The notes: generated by a model not told the origin, from the letters alone. 32,836 nt of DNA from a bacterium (GCA_016935765.1 JAFGQG010000032.1:1-32836); one strand, 5' to 3'. Positions 1 through 8,961 are shown, counted from the stretch's first letter. Numbers and translations: made by a program.

Positions 1-2
1 AA

Positions 3-803
3 GAGCCACAGAAGAACGTAAATATTAAGTTTTCAGGCGAAGTCGAAGGAAGTAAATTACAAAGGGAATACAAGTATAACCTTCCTGAGAAGAATACAGA
101 ACATCCGTTCCTGCGAAGGAATTGGGCAAAGAGGAGAGTTGATTGGCTTGTTGATAAAATTAGAATGGAAGGGGAAGACGAGAATCTTATCAGCGAGATA
201 ATCAATCTTTCGAAGCAATTTAAGTTCGTAACGCCATATACTTCATTTCTTGCTGCTCCCAGGTCCCTGCTGCGACCAAGAGTGATAAAGCCTGGAGACC
301 CTATACTGCGCGTTAAGACCGATCCAGCAATTATCGATGTAATCGCCGTGTTTCCATTTGGTTTGATAAAGCACATGACATATCTGGAAAACCAGGATAT
401 TTGGGAGACAAGGTTCCTTGCCCCAAAATGGATGAACGATGGTGATTATACTTGTAAATTGTTCCTGAAGGATAAAAATGGAAATCAATACGTCGAGAAT
501 AAAGAATTCGTCATCGACAGCAGACCCCCCGAAATCAAACTGGTGCTCGAAGATAAGCTGAAGACCGGTTCCCTTGTCAAAGTAAAAGCTTATGCTGATA
601 AGGATACCAGGACTTTAAAGGTCAGCTTGCCTTATTCGGACATCGTTGATCTTCGGTATGACCACAAAGAAAAGGCATCGGTGGGTTACCTGAGGGTTCC
701 GCAGAATATCATGCCTGGCGAGTACAAATTAAAAGTGTGGGGAGAAGATTTCGCGCATAATACGACTGTAAATGAGGTTACAGTTCAAATTGTTGGATCA
801 TAA
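3..803 (+). CDS. VIT/VWA-domain protein, C-terminal part (5' end outside window)
   Basis: The reading frame is open from the left edge (first full codon at 3) and ends at the TAA at 801-803, leaving 266 residues with no start in the window. The ATG at 165 is internal, because the residues before it already match the family. The stretch HPFLRRNWAKRRVDWLVDKI followed by GEDENLISEIINLSKQF and then VTPYTSFLA is the hallmark found after the VWA domain in bacterial inter-alpha-trypsin-inhibitor-like (VIT plus VWA) proteins. The remaining roughly 180 residues look like beta-rich, Ig-like modules (for example DSRPPEIKLVLED and LPGEYKLKVWGEDFA-like strands). Such proteins are usually exported and thought to mediate adhesion or protein contacts; that role is family knowledge. 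It is convergent with the next gene, 67 bp away, and no clear terminator hairpin was seen between them. Confidence 0.8.
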   Translation, partial: EPQKNVNIKFSGEVEGSKLQREYKYNLPEKNTEHPFLRRNWAKRRVDWLVDKIRMEGEDENLISEIINLSKQFKFVTPYTSFLAAPRSLLRPRVIKPGDPILRVKTDPAIIDVIAVFPFGLIKHMTYLENQDIWETRFLAPKWMNDGDYTCKLFLKDKNGNQYVENKEFVIDSRPPEIKLVLEDKLKTGSLVKVKAYADKDTRTLKVSLPYSDIVDLRYDHKEKASVGYLRVPQNIMPGEYKLKVWGEDFAHNTTVNEVTVQIVGS

Positions 804-870
804 ACTGAGCTTTCTTTGAAACACCACGAAATACAATAGAATGAATTGCATTATATTGGAATGAGCTGAT

Positions 871-2664
871 TTATCTTAAGTATAGTATCTTCTGCGTTAT
901 TTGCGATACAGGAGTATCAAATCTACAAAAGTATATCCCGGAAGATACTTCTTTCGATGGTTTCCAAAAGGTATTATGGTTACCTGCGGTTATGATCCTT
1001 GCTTCAACTGTTTGGATACTCTCCCCCCGCATATTGATAATTCTTAAAGTTACATAAGAAGTATATGGAATGGAGAAGTTTATTACGACCTCTGCATTGA
1101 ATGGATTGGGATATGCAAGAAGTGTAAACTGTCCTGGTACATTACGGTCATTTTCAGGAATTTCGAAATACGGAGATTCATCTACTCCCATATCCCAGTT
1201 TTCACCAAAAGGACGTGTTTCACCCTGAATGTCTTTAAGGGGCGCATAAAGTGTGTCAAACCAAGGCGTTATGACGTATTCAGTGCCGTCATCGATTCCC
1301 GCAGACCTTTCATCAAGGTAAAAATCATCTCTGAAACGAGGTGTTTCTATTATATTGCCATCACCCCATATTATCGTGCCACCTTCTTCATTTACCGAGC
1401 ATCCAGCGGGATCAACATCACAATAAGCTGCGAAAAGAGTGCAGGGTGTAACATAAAAGTTCGCGTATATGGCATCACCTATTACCGCGTTGTTATACCA
1501 TAAGATAGAATTGAAAAGCCTGAAATCGGAATCCCTTTCAGAGTAGATCGCTCCGCCAAGTGAATCCGCAGTGTTATTTATAATAGTGCAGTTGATTATG
1601 TTGGGATTTGAGAAGTCCCATGCAAAAACACCGCCTCCAATGATCCCGGAGTTCTGCGCAATGATGTCGTTTATTAGAGTTGGAGATGATTCCCTGCAGT
1701 ATATTCCACCCGCGTAATAGGCTGCGCTGTTCTCCAGAATGTAGGTTTTTTTTATGCTTGGATTCGAGTTGTCGCAGTGAATGCCACCACCATAAAAGGA
1801 AGCGCTGTTAAAGACCACTGTATTGCTGTCGATCTGTGGATTAGATTCCATTAACCTGATACCACCGCCGTATTTTGCGATGTTGCTATGGATTATATTC
1901 ATGGTTATCCTTGGGGTGGAGTTTACACAATCAATACCGCCACCATTCATTCTTTCAGCTGAGTTATAAGCTATCTCATTTATCCAGATCCTGGGACTGG
2001 AGTAATAGCATTCTATGCCGCCACCAGATTCTGCTTCGTTGTTCGTTATTGAATTTATTTCTATTGATGGTCCCGATTCATTGCACATGATGCCGCCGCC
2101 AATTCTCGCAAGATTGTGTGTGATCCTGCAGCGGCGAATTAGGGGATTGGAGACATTGCAATAAATTCCACCGCCTTCTTCAGCACGGTTATATGAGATG
2201 TTGCAGTTAATTATAGCAGGACTGACGTAATAGCAGTAAACACCACCGCCATAAGCATCTGACGAAGCTCCGAACGCGTTGCCGTAAGAGATTCTGCAGT
2301 ACGCGAGGGAGCAGCCGTTTGCTGAATGTAAAAACCTCAAACCATGGTGCCCACCGGAAGAGTCGGTGAGAAAGGTATCCAAAGCGGTAAACGTGATTGA
2401 GTCGCCAGGCTCACCGATGGCTTTAAAAATTGCGTTGCTATAGACGTTGAATTTGTAGTGTCCACCAAAAACAATTTCAACGCCGGGCATAATTTTCAGT
2501 GCCGTCGAAGAAAGTACCTCGATATCTCCAACCACCTTGTAAGGTGAAGCGAATTCGAACCATGTTCCATCCCACGGACCGGAGACGTAGGTGGTGTCTG
2601 CAGAAACGGAATAGCTAAAGACTATAATGAATAAAAATACTGAAATTGATGTTTTATTTACCAT
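871..2664 (-). CDS. Secreted right-handed beta-helix protein with T9SS sorting domain
   Basis: 597 residues. The ATG at 2664 has a good ribosome site (AAGGAG, 2671-2676) and is followed by a signal peptide (hydrophobic run SVFLFIIVFSYSVSA). Residues about 25-115 form a cap module seen three times in this locus, with landmarks TTYVSG, a GHYKF strand and ITFTALDT. Residues about 115-400 are a parallel beta-helix of about ten coils, each marked by GGGIYC-like turns and N-rich rungs (NxIxxN). The C-terminus has YPNPFNAEVVINFSIP and ends SGIYFCRF...KILYLR, a type A T9SS sorting domain. It is probably a surface or secreted adhesin or polysaccharide-binding/lyase-like scaffold; no catalytic motif was recognised, so function is open. 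It lies downstream of a larger paralogue and its leader overlaps a palindromic repeat element. Confidence 0.85.
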   Translation of the reverse strand: MVNKTSISVFLFIIVFSYSVSADTTYVSGPWDGTWFEFASPYKVVGDIEVLSSTALKIMPGVEIVFGGHYKFNVYSNAIFKAIGEPGDSITFTALDTFLTDSSGGHHGLRFLHSANGCSLAYCRISYGNAFGASSDAYGGGVYCYYVSPAIINCNISYNRAEEGGGIYCNVSNPLIRRCRITHNLARIGGGIMCNESGPSIEINSITNNEAESGGGIECYYSSPRIWINEIAYNSAERMNGGGIDCVNSTPRITMNIIHSNIAKYGGGIRLMESNPQIDSNTVVFNSASFYGGGIHCDNSNPSIKKTYILENSAAYYAGGIYCRESSPTLINDIIAQNSGIIGGGVFAWDFSNPNIINCTIINNTADSLGGAIYSERDSDFRLFNSILWYNNAVIGDAIYANFYVTPCTLFAAYCDVDPAGCSVNEEGGTIIWGDGNIIETPRFRDDFYLDERSAGIDDGTEYVITPWFDTLYAPLKDIQGETRPFGENWDMGVDESPYFEIPENDRNVPGQFTLLAYPNPFNAEVVINFSIPYTSYVTLRIINMRGESIQTVEARIITAGNHNTFWKPSKEVSSGIYFCRFDTPVSQITQKILYLR

Positions 2665-2674
2665 TTTACTCTCC

Positions 2675-2828
2675 TTGTATAAACAGGCATCCCTGCCTGT
2701 TATTTAAACCCTTGCTTCTCTTTATCCTTTTACCCTTTATATTATTTTCTATTTTTGTAATTTTGATGATTGGCAGTTTTGGATGACAGGAAACTATAGA
2801 TGACAGGCAGGGATGCCTGTCTATACAA
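2675..2828. repeat. MITE-like element with 26-bp terminal inverted repeats
   Basis: The left arm (2675-2700) and right arm (2803-2828) are inverted copies of each other with one mismatch in 26 (2682 versus 2821). Each arm starts TTGTATA and contains the near-palindrome ACAGGCATCCCTGCCTGT. The 102-bp interior is AT-rich and has no ORF. The element fills almost the whole gap between two genes: its left end touches the ribosome site of the downstream gene and its right end lies 8 bp from the stop of the upstream gene. No clear target-site duplication was seen. Related copies lie at 6358-6403. It could instead be two independent REP-like palindromes in opposite orientation. Confidence 0.6.
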
Positions 2829-2836
2829 TAGCAATT

Positions 2837-5800
2837 TTACCTTAATAATAATATTTTTTTTGTTTTTTGAGTTTCTCCTGAATTTAGTCTGCAAAAATAA
2901 ACACCGGAAGGAGTATTCTCATCCGCTTGCCACCTGGCTACATACGAACCTGCCATTTTACCTTCATCGACAATGGTGGAGACACATTCTCCCAGTATAT
3001 TATTAATGGTGATTTTTACATTAGAGAGCCGTGGAACGTCATAATAAATAGAAATCTCTGCATTGAATGGATTCGGGTATGCTGTTAAACTCCAGTCAGT
3101 TGGGAGAGTTGATTGCTTTTCGGTTATATCTGAGAATGGTGATTCATCCGCGCCGATGTCCCAGCCTTCACATTGTGGGCGAGGGTCGCCTTCGAAATCC
3201 TCGTAAGGAGCGTAAACTGTATCTCCCCATGGGGAAATAACGAACTCAGTGCCGGCATCGATGCAGGGAGAACCTTCTGCGAGGTGAAATAGGGAATCAT
3301 CATCAAATAAAGGGTCATCTTCGATATTGCCTGAATCCCAGAGAATAATACCCGCACCGGATTCAATATAGCAATCGAGTGGATCAATTACGCAATGTGA
3401 GATATATAATGAACATGGATAATCTGTATCGCGGTTTTCTATATATATTTCATTTCCTTCAGGATCATCATTGTTCTCGAATATAGTGTTTGCAATTGTT
3501 AAATTGGCGAGAGACCAACAGTATAATCCTCCGCCGAGACGGTCTGCTGTATTGCCATATATAGTATTGTTTATGAGAACCGAGCCTACATGGACATCGC
3601 AATATATCCCCCCACCATCCCATTCTGCTAGGTTATTAATAATGATATTATTAGCAATCCTAGCGCTTGCGTTAGAAATACAAATTCCCCCGCCATATTG
3701 TTCAGTAATGTTGTTTGATATTAAATTCGAAGTAACCTCTCCATCTGAGTTATACAATTCTATCCCACCTCCACAATATCCACTAGAATTTCCGACTACC
3801 ACATTTCCTTTAATATATACATCTGAGTGTATTACCCTTAATCCCCCTCCTTCATTAACTGCTGAATTATTTTTTATCAGGTTATTAATTATGCTAACTT
3901 CACTTCCTATATGAAAATCACATTCCAGACCACCAGCAATACTTGCTGAATTATTAGCAATAATGTTTTTGGTAATTAAAGCGCTTGACGCACCCACTCC
4001 TGCAAACGCACCCCCGAGCCGGTCAGTATGATTTAACATAATTAGATTTTCCTCAATTATAAAATCAGAATGCCAACAATCAATTGCACCTCCTGATACC
4101 GAAGCAAAGTTATGGCAAATTTTGCAATGGCTAATTGATATGCAGGAATAGAAAGCGCGTATTGCCCCACCACAGTCATTTGGGCTATTCAATGTATCGA
4201 TACCGTCATTTGCATTCCCATATTCAATCTTACAGTAAACCAAACTACATACATCTGCGCAATAGTTGAATCTTATTCCATGGTGACCACCTGTAGAATC
4301 CGTCAGAAGAGTATCAATCGCCGTAAAAATAATCGAATCCTCCTCAGTCCCGATTGCCTTGAAAAGCGCGTTACTATCCACGCAGAACTTGTAATGCCCC
4401 AGGAAGATAACCGAGCAGCCCGGCTCGATAATGAGCGAACTGTCTGTGGGCACGTGCAACTCGCAATCTACGAAGTAAGGGGAGTGGTCTGCGGTCCAGC
4501 GCCCGAAGACCTCGCCGCAAACGAAAGTGGATTCTAAAGTGGCAGTATGGAAGATGATGCACTCAGACGCAGGATTGCCTGCAATATCGTAAACTTCCAC
4601 ACAGAGTTCGATGTCCATGTCATAGGGGAGAGGGTACTCCGCGAAGCTGAACGAGACCTGGTAGCCCATGCAGCGGATGACCTCGAGTTCGAAAGGAAGC
4701 GCGATCGAGTAAGTAGGTTCGGTTAGGGGAGAGTAATGTACTGAGATTGAGCTGGAATCCACCCAGGTTTCGTAACCTCCACCACAAGCGCCGCAAATGT
4801 CAACGGTTCCTGAAGTATCAATTGGAACGCCAGTCAACCCTTCGCGTGGATAACCCCAGGATATGCATGGAGGAAGGGTATCCACCTCGATGCCGGGTTC
4901 GAACTCGAATGCGCCGACATCCCAGCCGTCTCCAAGTGGGCGCGGATTCCCCTCGAAATCCACAAGTGGGGCAAATAAACTTGAATCAGTAGCAGGATCA
5001 AGTATCAATTCTGCACCAGCATCGATGCAGGGAGAACCGGGTGTTAGATGGAGTGTGTGTCCATCTAGCATCGGATTGCCAGGGAAATTACCCTCTTCCC
5101 AGTTAATTATACCCGCGGCTGAATCTGAATCATAGCTACTTACATCAATGTTATTATAAAAGAAATGAGTTGTACATGGATGATCTTCAACATACTGAAG
5201 GTAGATTTCCGATACTCCATCAGTCGTATCATTATTAATAATATTATTTAAAATAACGGGCATCGAATTCCAACTGCACACAAAACCGCTGCCCTGTTCT
5301 GCTCTATTTCTTGCTATAGTGTTGTTTATCATTCTTGGGTGTCCGTGGACACACTGAACTCCGCCGCCCCTGGTAGCAACGTTATCGAAGATTAGATTAT
5401 TCACGAAAGTGGGATGCGAATCCCCAAAAAAGATGCCCCCTCCGGTGTATGTGGAATTATTATGAAAGATATTTTTTTTGACATGAAGATCAGGCTCAGT
5501 TTTCAGGGAATACCTAAGGGTCAATCCCCCACCACGAGTAGTACCAACATTATATGCAAATGTATTGCTTACGATTATTGGATTACAGTACCAGAAAATA
5601 GCTCCACCTCCTTCTCTTCCAGCGAAGTTACGTATTATGTTGTTATTCACAAATACCAGGTCTGTGCCATAGCAGAAGAGCCCTCCGCCATCATTATCAG
5701 GCCAATCACCGAAGGAATTGGCATATTCTATTCTGCAGTAAACCAAACTGCAAGCATCGTCAATAGCATGGTCTATCCTGATACCGGCAAAACCCCCTGA

Positions 5801-6106
5801 AGAATCTGTAAAGACGGTGTCAAGCGCGGTGAATATGATGGAATCATACTCGCTTCCTACAGCTTTGAATGTAGCGCTCGTATCTATGTATAACTTGTAA
5901 TGACCTGTGAATATTACACTTACACCTGGTTCAATGATTAAAGTGCTATCTCGCTGAACATGTAAGTTGTCTGTTACAAGGTACGGAGAATTGTCAGCGC
6001 TCCATCTGCCGGATACGAACCCGGAAACATAAGTCGTATCAGCGAATAGTGCAGTTGAAAGTAATATAGTAATTATAATTATGAAAACTAAGTGTCTGAT
6101 TGACAT
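2837..6106 (-). CDS. Secreted protein with two beta-helix modules, Ig-like linker and T9SS sorting domain
   Basis: 1089 residues from the ATG at 6106, chosen because it has an AAGGAG ribosome site at suitable spacing and is followed directly by a signal peptide (VFIIIITILLSTALFA). The frame stays open to 6238, but those 44 codons run through a palindromic DNA repeat and are unlikely to be translated. The mature protein starts with a TTYVSG...GHYKLYI...IIFTALDT cap and a beta-helix with GGG turns. An Ig-like segment follows (DTLPPCISWGYPREG...CGACGGGYE). A second copy of the cap (STFVCG...GHYKFCV...IIFTAIDT) and a second beta-helix come next, and the C-terminus is YPNPFNAEISIYYDVP...KKILLLR. 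The internal duplication and the neighbouring 597-aa paralogue imply module copying. The linker-coding DNA is much richer in GC than the helix-coding DNA. Probable surface-exposed protein; substrate unknown. Confidence 0.85.
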   Translation of the reverse strand: MSIRHLVFIIIITILLSTALFADTTYVSGFVSGRWSADNSPYLVTDNLHVQRDSTLIIEPGVSVIFTGHYKLYIDTSATFKAVGSEYDSIIFTALDTVFTDSSGGFAGIRIDHAIDDACSLVYCRIEYANSFGDWPDNDGGGLFCYGTDLVFVNNNIIRNFAGREGGGAIFWYCNPIIVSNTFAYNVGTTRGGGLTLRYSLKTEPDLHVKKNIFHNNSTYTGGGIFFGDSHPTFVNNLIFDNVATRGGGVQCVHGHPRMINNTIARNRAEQGSGFVCSWNSMPVILNNIINNDTTDGVSEIYLQYVEDHPCTTHFFYNNIDVSSYDSDSAAGIINWEEGNFPGNPMLDGHTLHLTPGSPCIDAGAELILDPATDSSLFAPLVDFEGNPRPLGDGWDVGAFEFEPGIEVDTLPPCISWGYPREGLTGVPIDTSGTVDICGACGGGYETWVDSSSISVHYSPLTEPTYSIALPFELEVIRCMGYQVSFSFAEYPLPYDMDIELCVEVYDIAGNPASECIIFHTATLESTFVCGEVFGRWTADHSPYFVDCELHVPTDSSLIIEPGCSVIFLGHYKFCVDSNALFKAIGTEEDSIIFTAIDTLLTDSTGGHHGIRFNYCADVCSLVYCKIEYGNANDGIDTLNSPNDCGGAIRAFYSCISISHCKICHNFASVSGGAIDCWHSDFIIEENLIMLNHTDRLGGAFAGVGASSALITKNIIANNSASIAGGLECDFHIGSEVSIINNLIKNNSAVNEGGGLRVIHSDVYIKGNVVVGNSSGYCGGGIELYNSDGEVTSNLISNNITEQYGGGICISNASARIANNIIINNLAEWDGGGIYCDVHVGSVLINNTIYGNTADRLGGGLYCWSLANLTIANTIFENNDDPEGNEIYIENRDTDYPCSLYISHCVIDPLDCYIESGAGIILWDSGNIEDDPLFDDDSLFHLAEGSPCIDAGTEFVISPWGDTVYAPYEDFEGDPRPQCEGWDIGADESPFSDITEKQSTLPTDWSLTAYPNPFNAEISIYYDVPRLSNVKITINNILGECVSTIVDEGKMAGSYVARWQADENTPSGVYFCRLNSGETQKTKKILLLR

Positions 6107-6138
6107 TGAATCTCCTTTTAAATAAGGTCTTTTAGATG

Positions 6139-6202
6139 AAATACAGGGGTTAAAATCCCTTTCAAGGGTGTATTTTTTTATCCCCCGAGCTGAAGCACGG
6201 GG
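6139..6202. repeat. Composite palindromic repeat upstream of a beta-helix gene
   Basis: AAATACA (6139-6145) pairs with TGTATTT (6169-6175) around the inner palindrome CCCTTTCAAGGG (6157-6168). A second, GC-rich near-palindrome follows at 6183-6202, CCCCGAGCT-GA-AGCACGGGG, with nine-base arms and one mismatch. The surroundings are AT-rich. It lies 33-96 bp upstream of the start at 6106 and could act as a leader hairpin, a terminator or attenuator between the two genes, or a dispersed REP-type repeat. Copy number elsewhere in the genome cannot be judged here. Confidence 0.5.
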
Positions 6203-6234
6203 TAATTTATTTCTGAATATTCCATTCATAATCA

Positions 6235-8961
6235 TCATTTAAGATAAATTACTTTTTTACATAGAGTTTCTTTACCTATGTTAGCTTTGATCAGGTAAAT
6301 TCCGGAACCAATTTCTTCACCTGGTCGCCACATGTATATACTGGTCTCCCTGTCATGTATAGACAGGCCTCCTTGCCTGTCATTAGTGCATCCTTGCCTG
6401 TCACCGGAAACCAATCTACCTTTAATATCATAGATTTCAATTTGTGGGTACTCTGCATGCAACTTCTTTATACCGCTGAGTTCAATAGAAATTGCGCTAT
6501 TAAAAGGATTCGGATACACATTCAAGCTAAACTTTGCCGGAAGAATAGTATTATTCACCGGAATACTAAAAACTGGGTCAAACCAATGTAAAATTGCTGC
6601 AAGTAATTCTTCGCGGTTAGTAAATGTACCAGCATCAGCCATTCCTTCCATACCAAAACCAAGATAAACAAGTTTCGACTCACTGGCTGTGCTTGTATAT
6701 CTGGTTCCGGCGGCATTACTCGTATCTGTTGCATAGCGGAGAATTGGCGAAGCGCTATCAAGCGGCGTTATAATATCAGGTGAATCCTGGTTACCTGCCG
6801 ATCCCGAGCCACCAAGCATAATCGACCTTAGGTGCCCAGATATAAGGTCACCGTCAACATTATAGACAATGGCAGTAGTCGTATTGCCTTCATAGCTGGC
6901 TTTAAGGTAATCCGAATAAAACTCAGTTGAGCCGATATCATCACCGATATCCTTGCCTGTTAGAAGTAATTTCCCATCTAAATCCAGAATATAAGCAAGA
7001 CTATCCCGATCTTCCGTGGTCAGGGTGTTAGTAGAACAATTCCCTGTAAACCATATAATGACAGGAGTGTTCAATTCGTGTATCCTGTGTGCTTGAAAAA
7101 CTCCTTTGGTTTCACGTTCCCAGTAATAATATGTGATATCAATATCATTTAAAGCATTAATGAAATAGCTTTCGTAGTCATCGCCACCGTCGTCATCTAC
7201 GAGAAGCAGGTCAGCGGGATACAGTATCGATTCGAAAATTGTGGTGTCAGTATCAGGATCGACTCTAACAGAATCTTCAAAAGCATTGAAATAAGGGAAT
7301 TCCGGAAGGATTTCGATTTTGTAAGAGAGCGCAGGCAATGAAATTTCGTAGAAACCTGATGAAGATTCACTTATTGTTGAATCGTAGAGGGTTGATATTT
7401 CGCCCTGATAAAGCCAGAATCGTAATTTTGCTTCAATGCCCTCTCCAAGGTCGTCATGTGTATAACCTTGTAGAATGCGCATGGGAGTAACTTCGATTTG
7501 CATAGATAAAGTGTCGTTCCAATCAGATTCGTCAAGTGTGCAGTAGGTATGACCTTCGATTCGATGCGGCGCTTCTGAGCCTGGCACCCAGGGTATCAGC
7601 GGTGAAGGTTCGTAAACCTCCCCAAGAACGAGATCAATAGTAGTATCCAAAGCGATCCCCCAGTCTGCGTATAAGATAAAATGTACATCTTCAATTGGAT
7701 TTACTCCAAAATTCGCTACTGTGAAATTTAAGTCTGTTGTGTCAATATAGGTTAGGGGAGGTTCGTATTCAACATCCAGTGCTACTAAACCTGCATCGTA
7801 ATTTGGAAGCGAGTCGATAATTGTTTCCAGACCCATAAGTGAAATGTAAGCTGATATCCATGTCATATCTTCGGTAGGCGGATGATCATACGATGCTGGA
7901 ATACCACCATCGTTATCGGTATCCTGGGCGAGAAGGTACTCGAATATTCGTCTGAAACGGTTGTAATATAGAGTGTCAGGGACGAAATGGATTATGGAGC
8001 GGTAGCAGTTTGCGTACCATATATTCCATGAGTTATCCCATAAATATGGATCGTATTCACCTTCGGGTTCGACCATGGGGGGGAGATATCGCGCGTAATC
8101 TTCGATCCACTCGGGCGCTTCTTCAGGATATTCCATGAAGTATGAATTCAGCACACCCCACATAGCAGTTCCCGATGACATCGCCCAAACCGTCCAATTC
8201 AAGTGAAGTGACGGGTAATCTTCTATCCATTCTTTTACCCGTATGGCTTCATTAACCGCTGCTGTTTTGTAACCCTCGTTATCAACATCGCAGCCGTACT
8301 TATATAGCGCTCCCGCGAGAAAACCGGTTACCATCGGGTGAAGGACCCGGTAGGTTGCCTCTGCTGGAGTGAAACTGAGTGGGTTATCAATGATATGAAG
8401 CGCGCAACTGTCAGCATATTCAGAAAATGTAGTTAGCCCAAAGACTTCACGGTACTTCATCTCGGCGAGCAATCCGAGTCCGCAATTCCAGACTGGGTAG
8501 TAGTAACTGGAGGTAGAGTGCTCCTCCTCATAAGCCGGAAAGCGCATCACGTAATCCCACGCGAGTTCAGTATTGTCGATATGCGTAGTTTCACCTGTGA
8601 ATTGATAAAAATAGCACCACGCCCAGATCACTTCCTGTGTATTGTCGGTCTGGATAACATCCCTGAGTTCACCACTCTCCGCTTCGATTATGCCTCCATT
8701 ATCTGCTGAATCCGGGTCTACAAGCTGCCAGTCAGCATAGAATTGGGTTAACTGGTAAAATTCGTAAGGGTAACTGAACCTTTTAGATGGTATATACTCC
8801 TTGGAATCCCGAAGTGGATTCCTGGTTTCTCCATACCTATCAAGGAAATAGCGAATTTCTTCAGTGCTCCAGTAATTCTGAGAGTTCACTCTAATTGGAA
8901 ATAACAAAATAAATACTATCAAAATTGCAGTAATTGCCAAAAACTTTAAAAATAGTTTCAT
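6235..8961 (-). CDS. Large secreted multidomain protein, alpha-helical toroid-like N-terminus, T9SS sorting domain
   Basis: 908 residues. The ATG at 8961 is preceded by an AAAGGTG ribosome site and followed by a signal peptide (FLAITAILIVFILLFPIRVNS-like). Residues about 28-385 are rich in Trp, Tyr and helical repeats (VIWAWCYFYQFTGET, PVWNCGLGLLAEMKY, LWDNSWNIWYANCYRSI), suggesting an alpha/alpha-toroid of the kind found in some glycosidases and cyclases; no catalytic pair could be assigned. About 390-485 looks like a CARDB-type beta-sandwich. About 485-570 resembles a carboxypeptidase-regulatory-like fold. About 575-790 (LLLVDDDGGDDYESYF...VIIWFTGN...GKLLLTGKDIGDD) resembles a glutamine-amidotransferase-like or ThuA-like flavodoxin fold. 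The end carries VYPNPFNSAISIEL and SGIYLIKA...KKVIYLK. Residues about 853-869 of the sorting domain are encoded by a palindromic repeat that also occurs between genes. Confidence 0.75.
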   Translation of the reverse strand: MKLFLKFLAITAILIVFILLFPIRVNSQNYWSTEEIRYFLDRYGETRNPLRDSKEYIPSKRFSYPYEFYQLTQFYADWQLVDPDSADNGGIIEAESGELRDVIQTDNTQEVIWAWCYFYQFTGETTHIDNTELAWDYVMRFPAYEEEHSTSSYYYPVWNCGLGLLAEMKYREVFGLTTFSEYADSCALHIIDNPLSFTPAEATYRVLHPMVTGFLAGALYKYGCDVDNEGYKTAAVNEAIRVKEWIEDYPSLHLNWTVWAMSSGTAMWGVLNSYFMEYPEEAPEWIEDYARYLPPMVEPEGEYDPYLWDNSWNIWYANCYRSIIHFVPDTLYYNRFRRIFEYLLAQDTDNDGGIPASYDHPPTEDMTWISAYISLMGLETIIDSLPNYDAGLVALDVEYEPPLTYIDTTDLNFTVANFGVNPIEDVHFILYADWGIALDTTIDLVLGEVYEPSPLIPWVPGSEAPHRIEGHTYCTLDESDWNDTLSMQIEVTPMRILQGYTHDDLGEGIEAKLRFWLYQGEISTLYDSTISESSSGFYEISLPALSYKIEILPEFPYFNAFEDSVRVDPDTDTTIFESILYPADLLLVDDDGGDDYESYFINALNDIDITYYYWERETKGVFQAHRIHELNTPVIIWFTGNCSTNTLTTEDRDSLAYILDLDGKLLLTGKDIGDDIGSTEFYSDYLKASYEGNTTTAIVYNVDGDLISGHLRSIMLGGSGSAGNQDSPDIITPLDSASPILRYATDTSNAAGTRYTSTASESKLVYLGFGMEGMADAGTFTNREELLAAILHWFDPVFSIPVNNTILPAKFSLNVYPNPFNSAISIELSGIKKLHAEYPQIEIYDIKGRLVSGDRQGCTNDRQGGLSIHDRETSIYMWRPGEEIGSGIYLIKANIGKETLCKKVIYLK
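6358..6403. repeat. Palindromic repeat, one full and one partial copy inside a coding region
   Basis: 6358-6382 (TATAGACAGGC ... TTGCCTGTCA) matches the inverted copy at 2801-2825 in 23 of 25 positions. 6388-6403 matches the second half of the same unit in 15 of 16 positions. Both lie in frame within the sorting domain of the 908-aa secreted protein, adding residues such as DRQG twice. The arms GACAGGC and GCCTGTC can pair. Confidence 0.7.

Noticed and set aside
804..870. Possible bidirectional terminator between convergent genes
   Set aside because: Only weak AT hairpins (AATG/CATT); no GC-rich stem with T run.
1500..2300. Regularly spaced GGG-coding repeats that look CRISPR-like at DNA level
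   Set aside because: Spacing varies with the beta-helix coils, copies diverge, and the whole stretch is one reading frame.
3471..5800. Several plus-strand open frames of 80-150 codons opposite the 1089-aa beta-helix gene
   Set aside because: They arise from the glycine-rich repeats read backwards (proline-rich products), lack ribosome sites and are fully covered by a clear secreted-protein gene.
6952..6962. Another TCCTTGCCTGT match to the palindromic repeat
   Set aside because: Only half a unit, and it encodes the conserved strand end LLTGKD of the amidotransferase-like domain, so it is probably coincidental.
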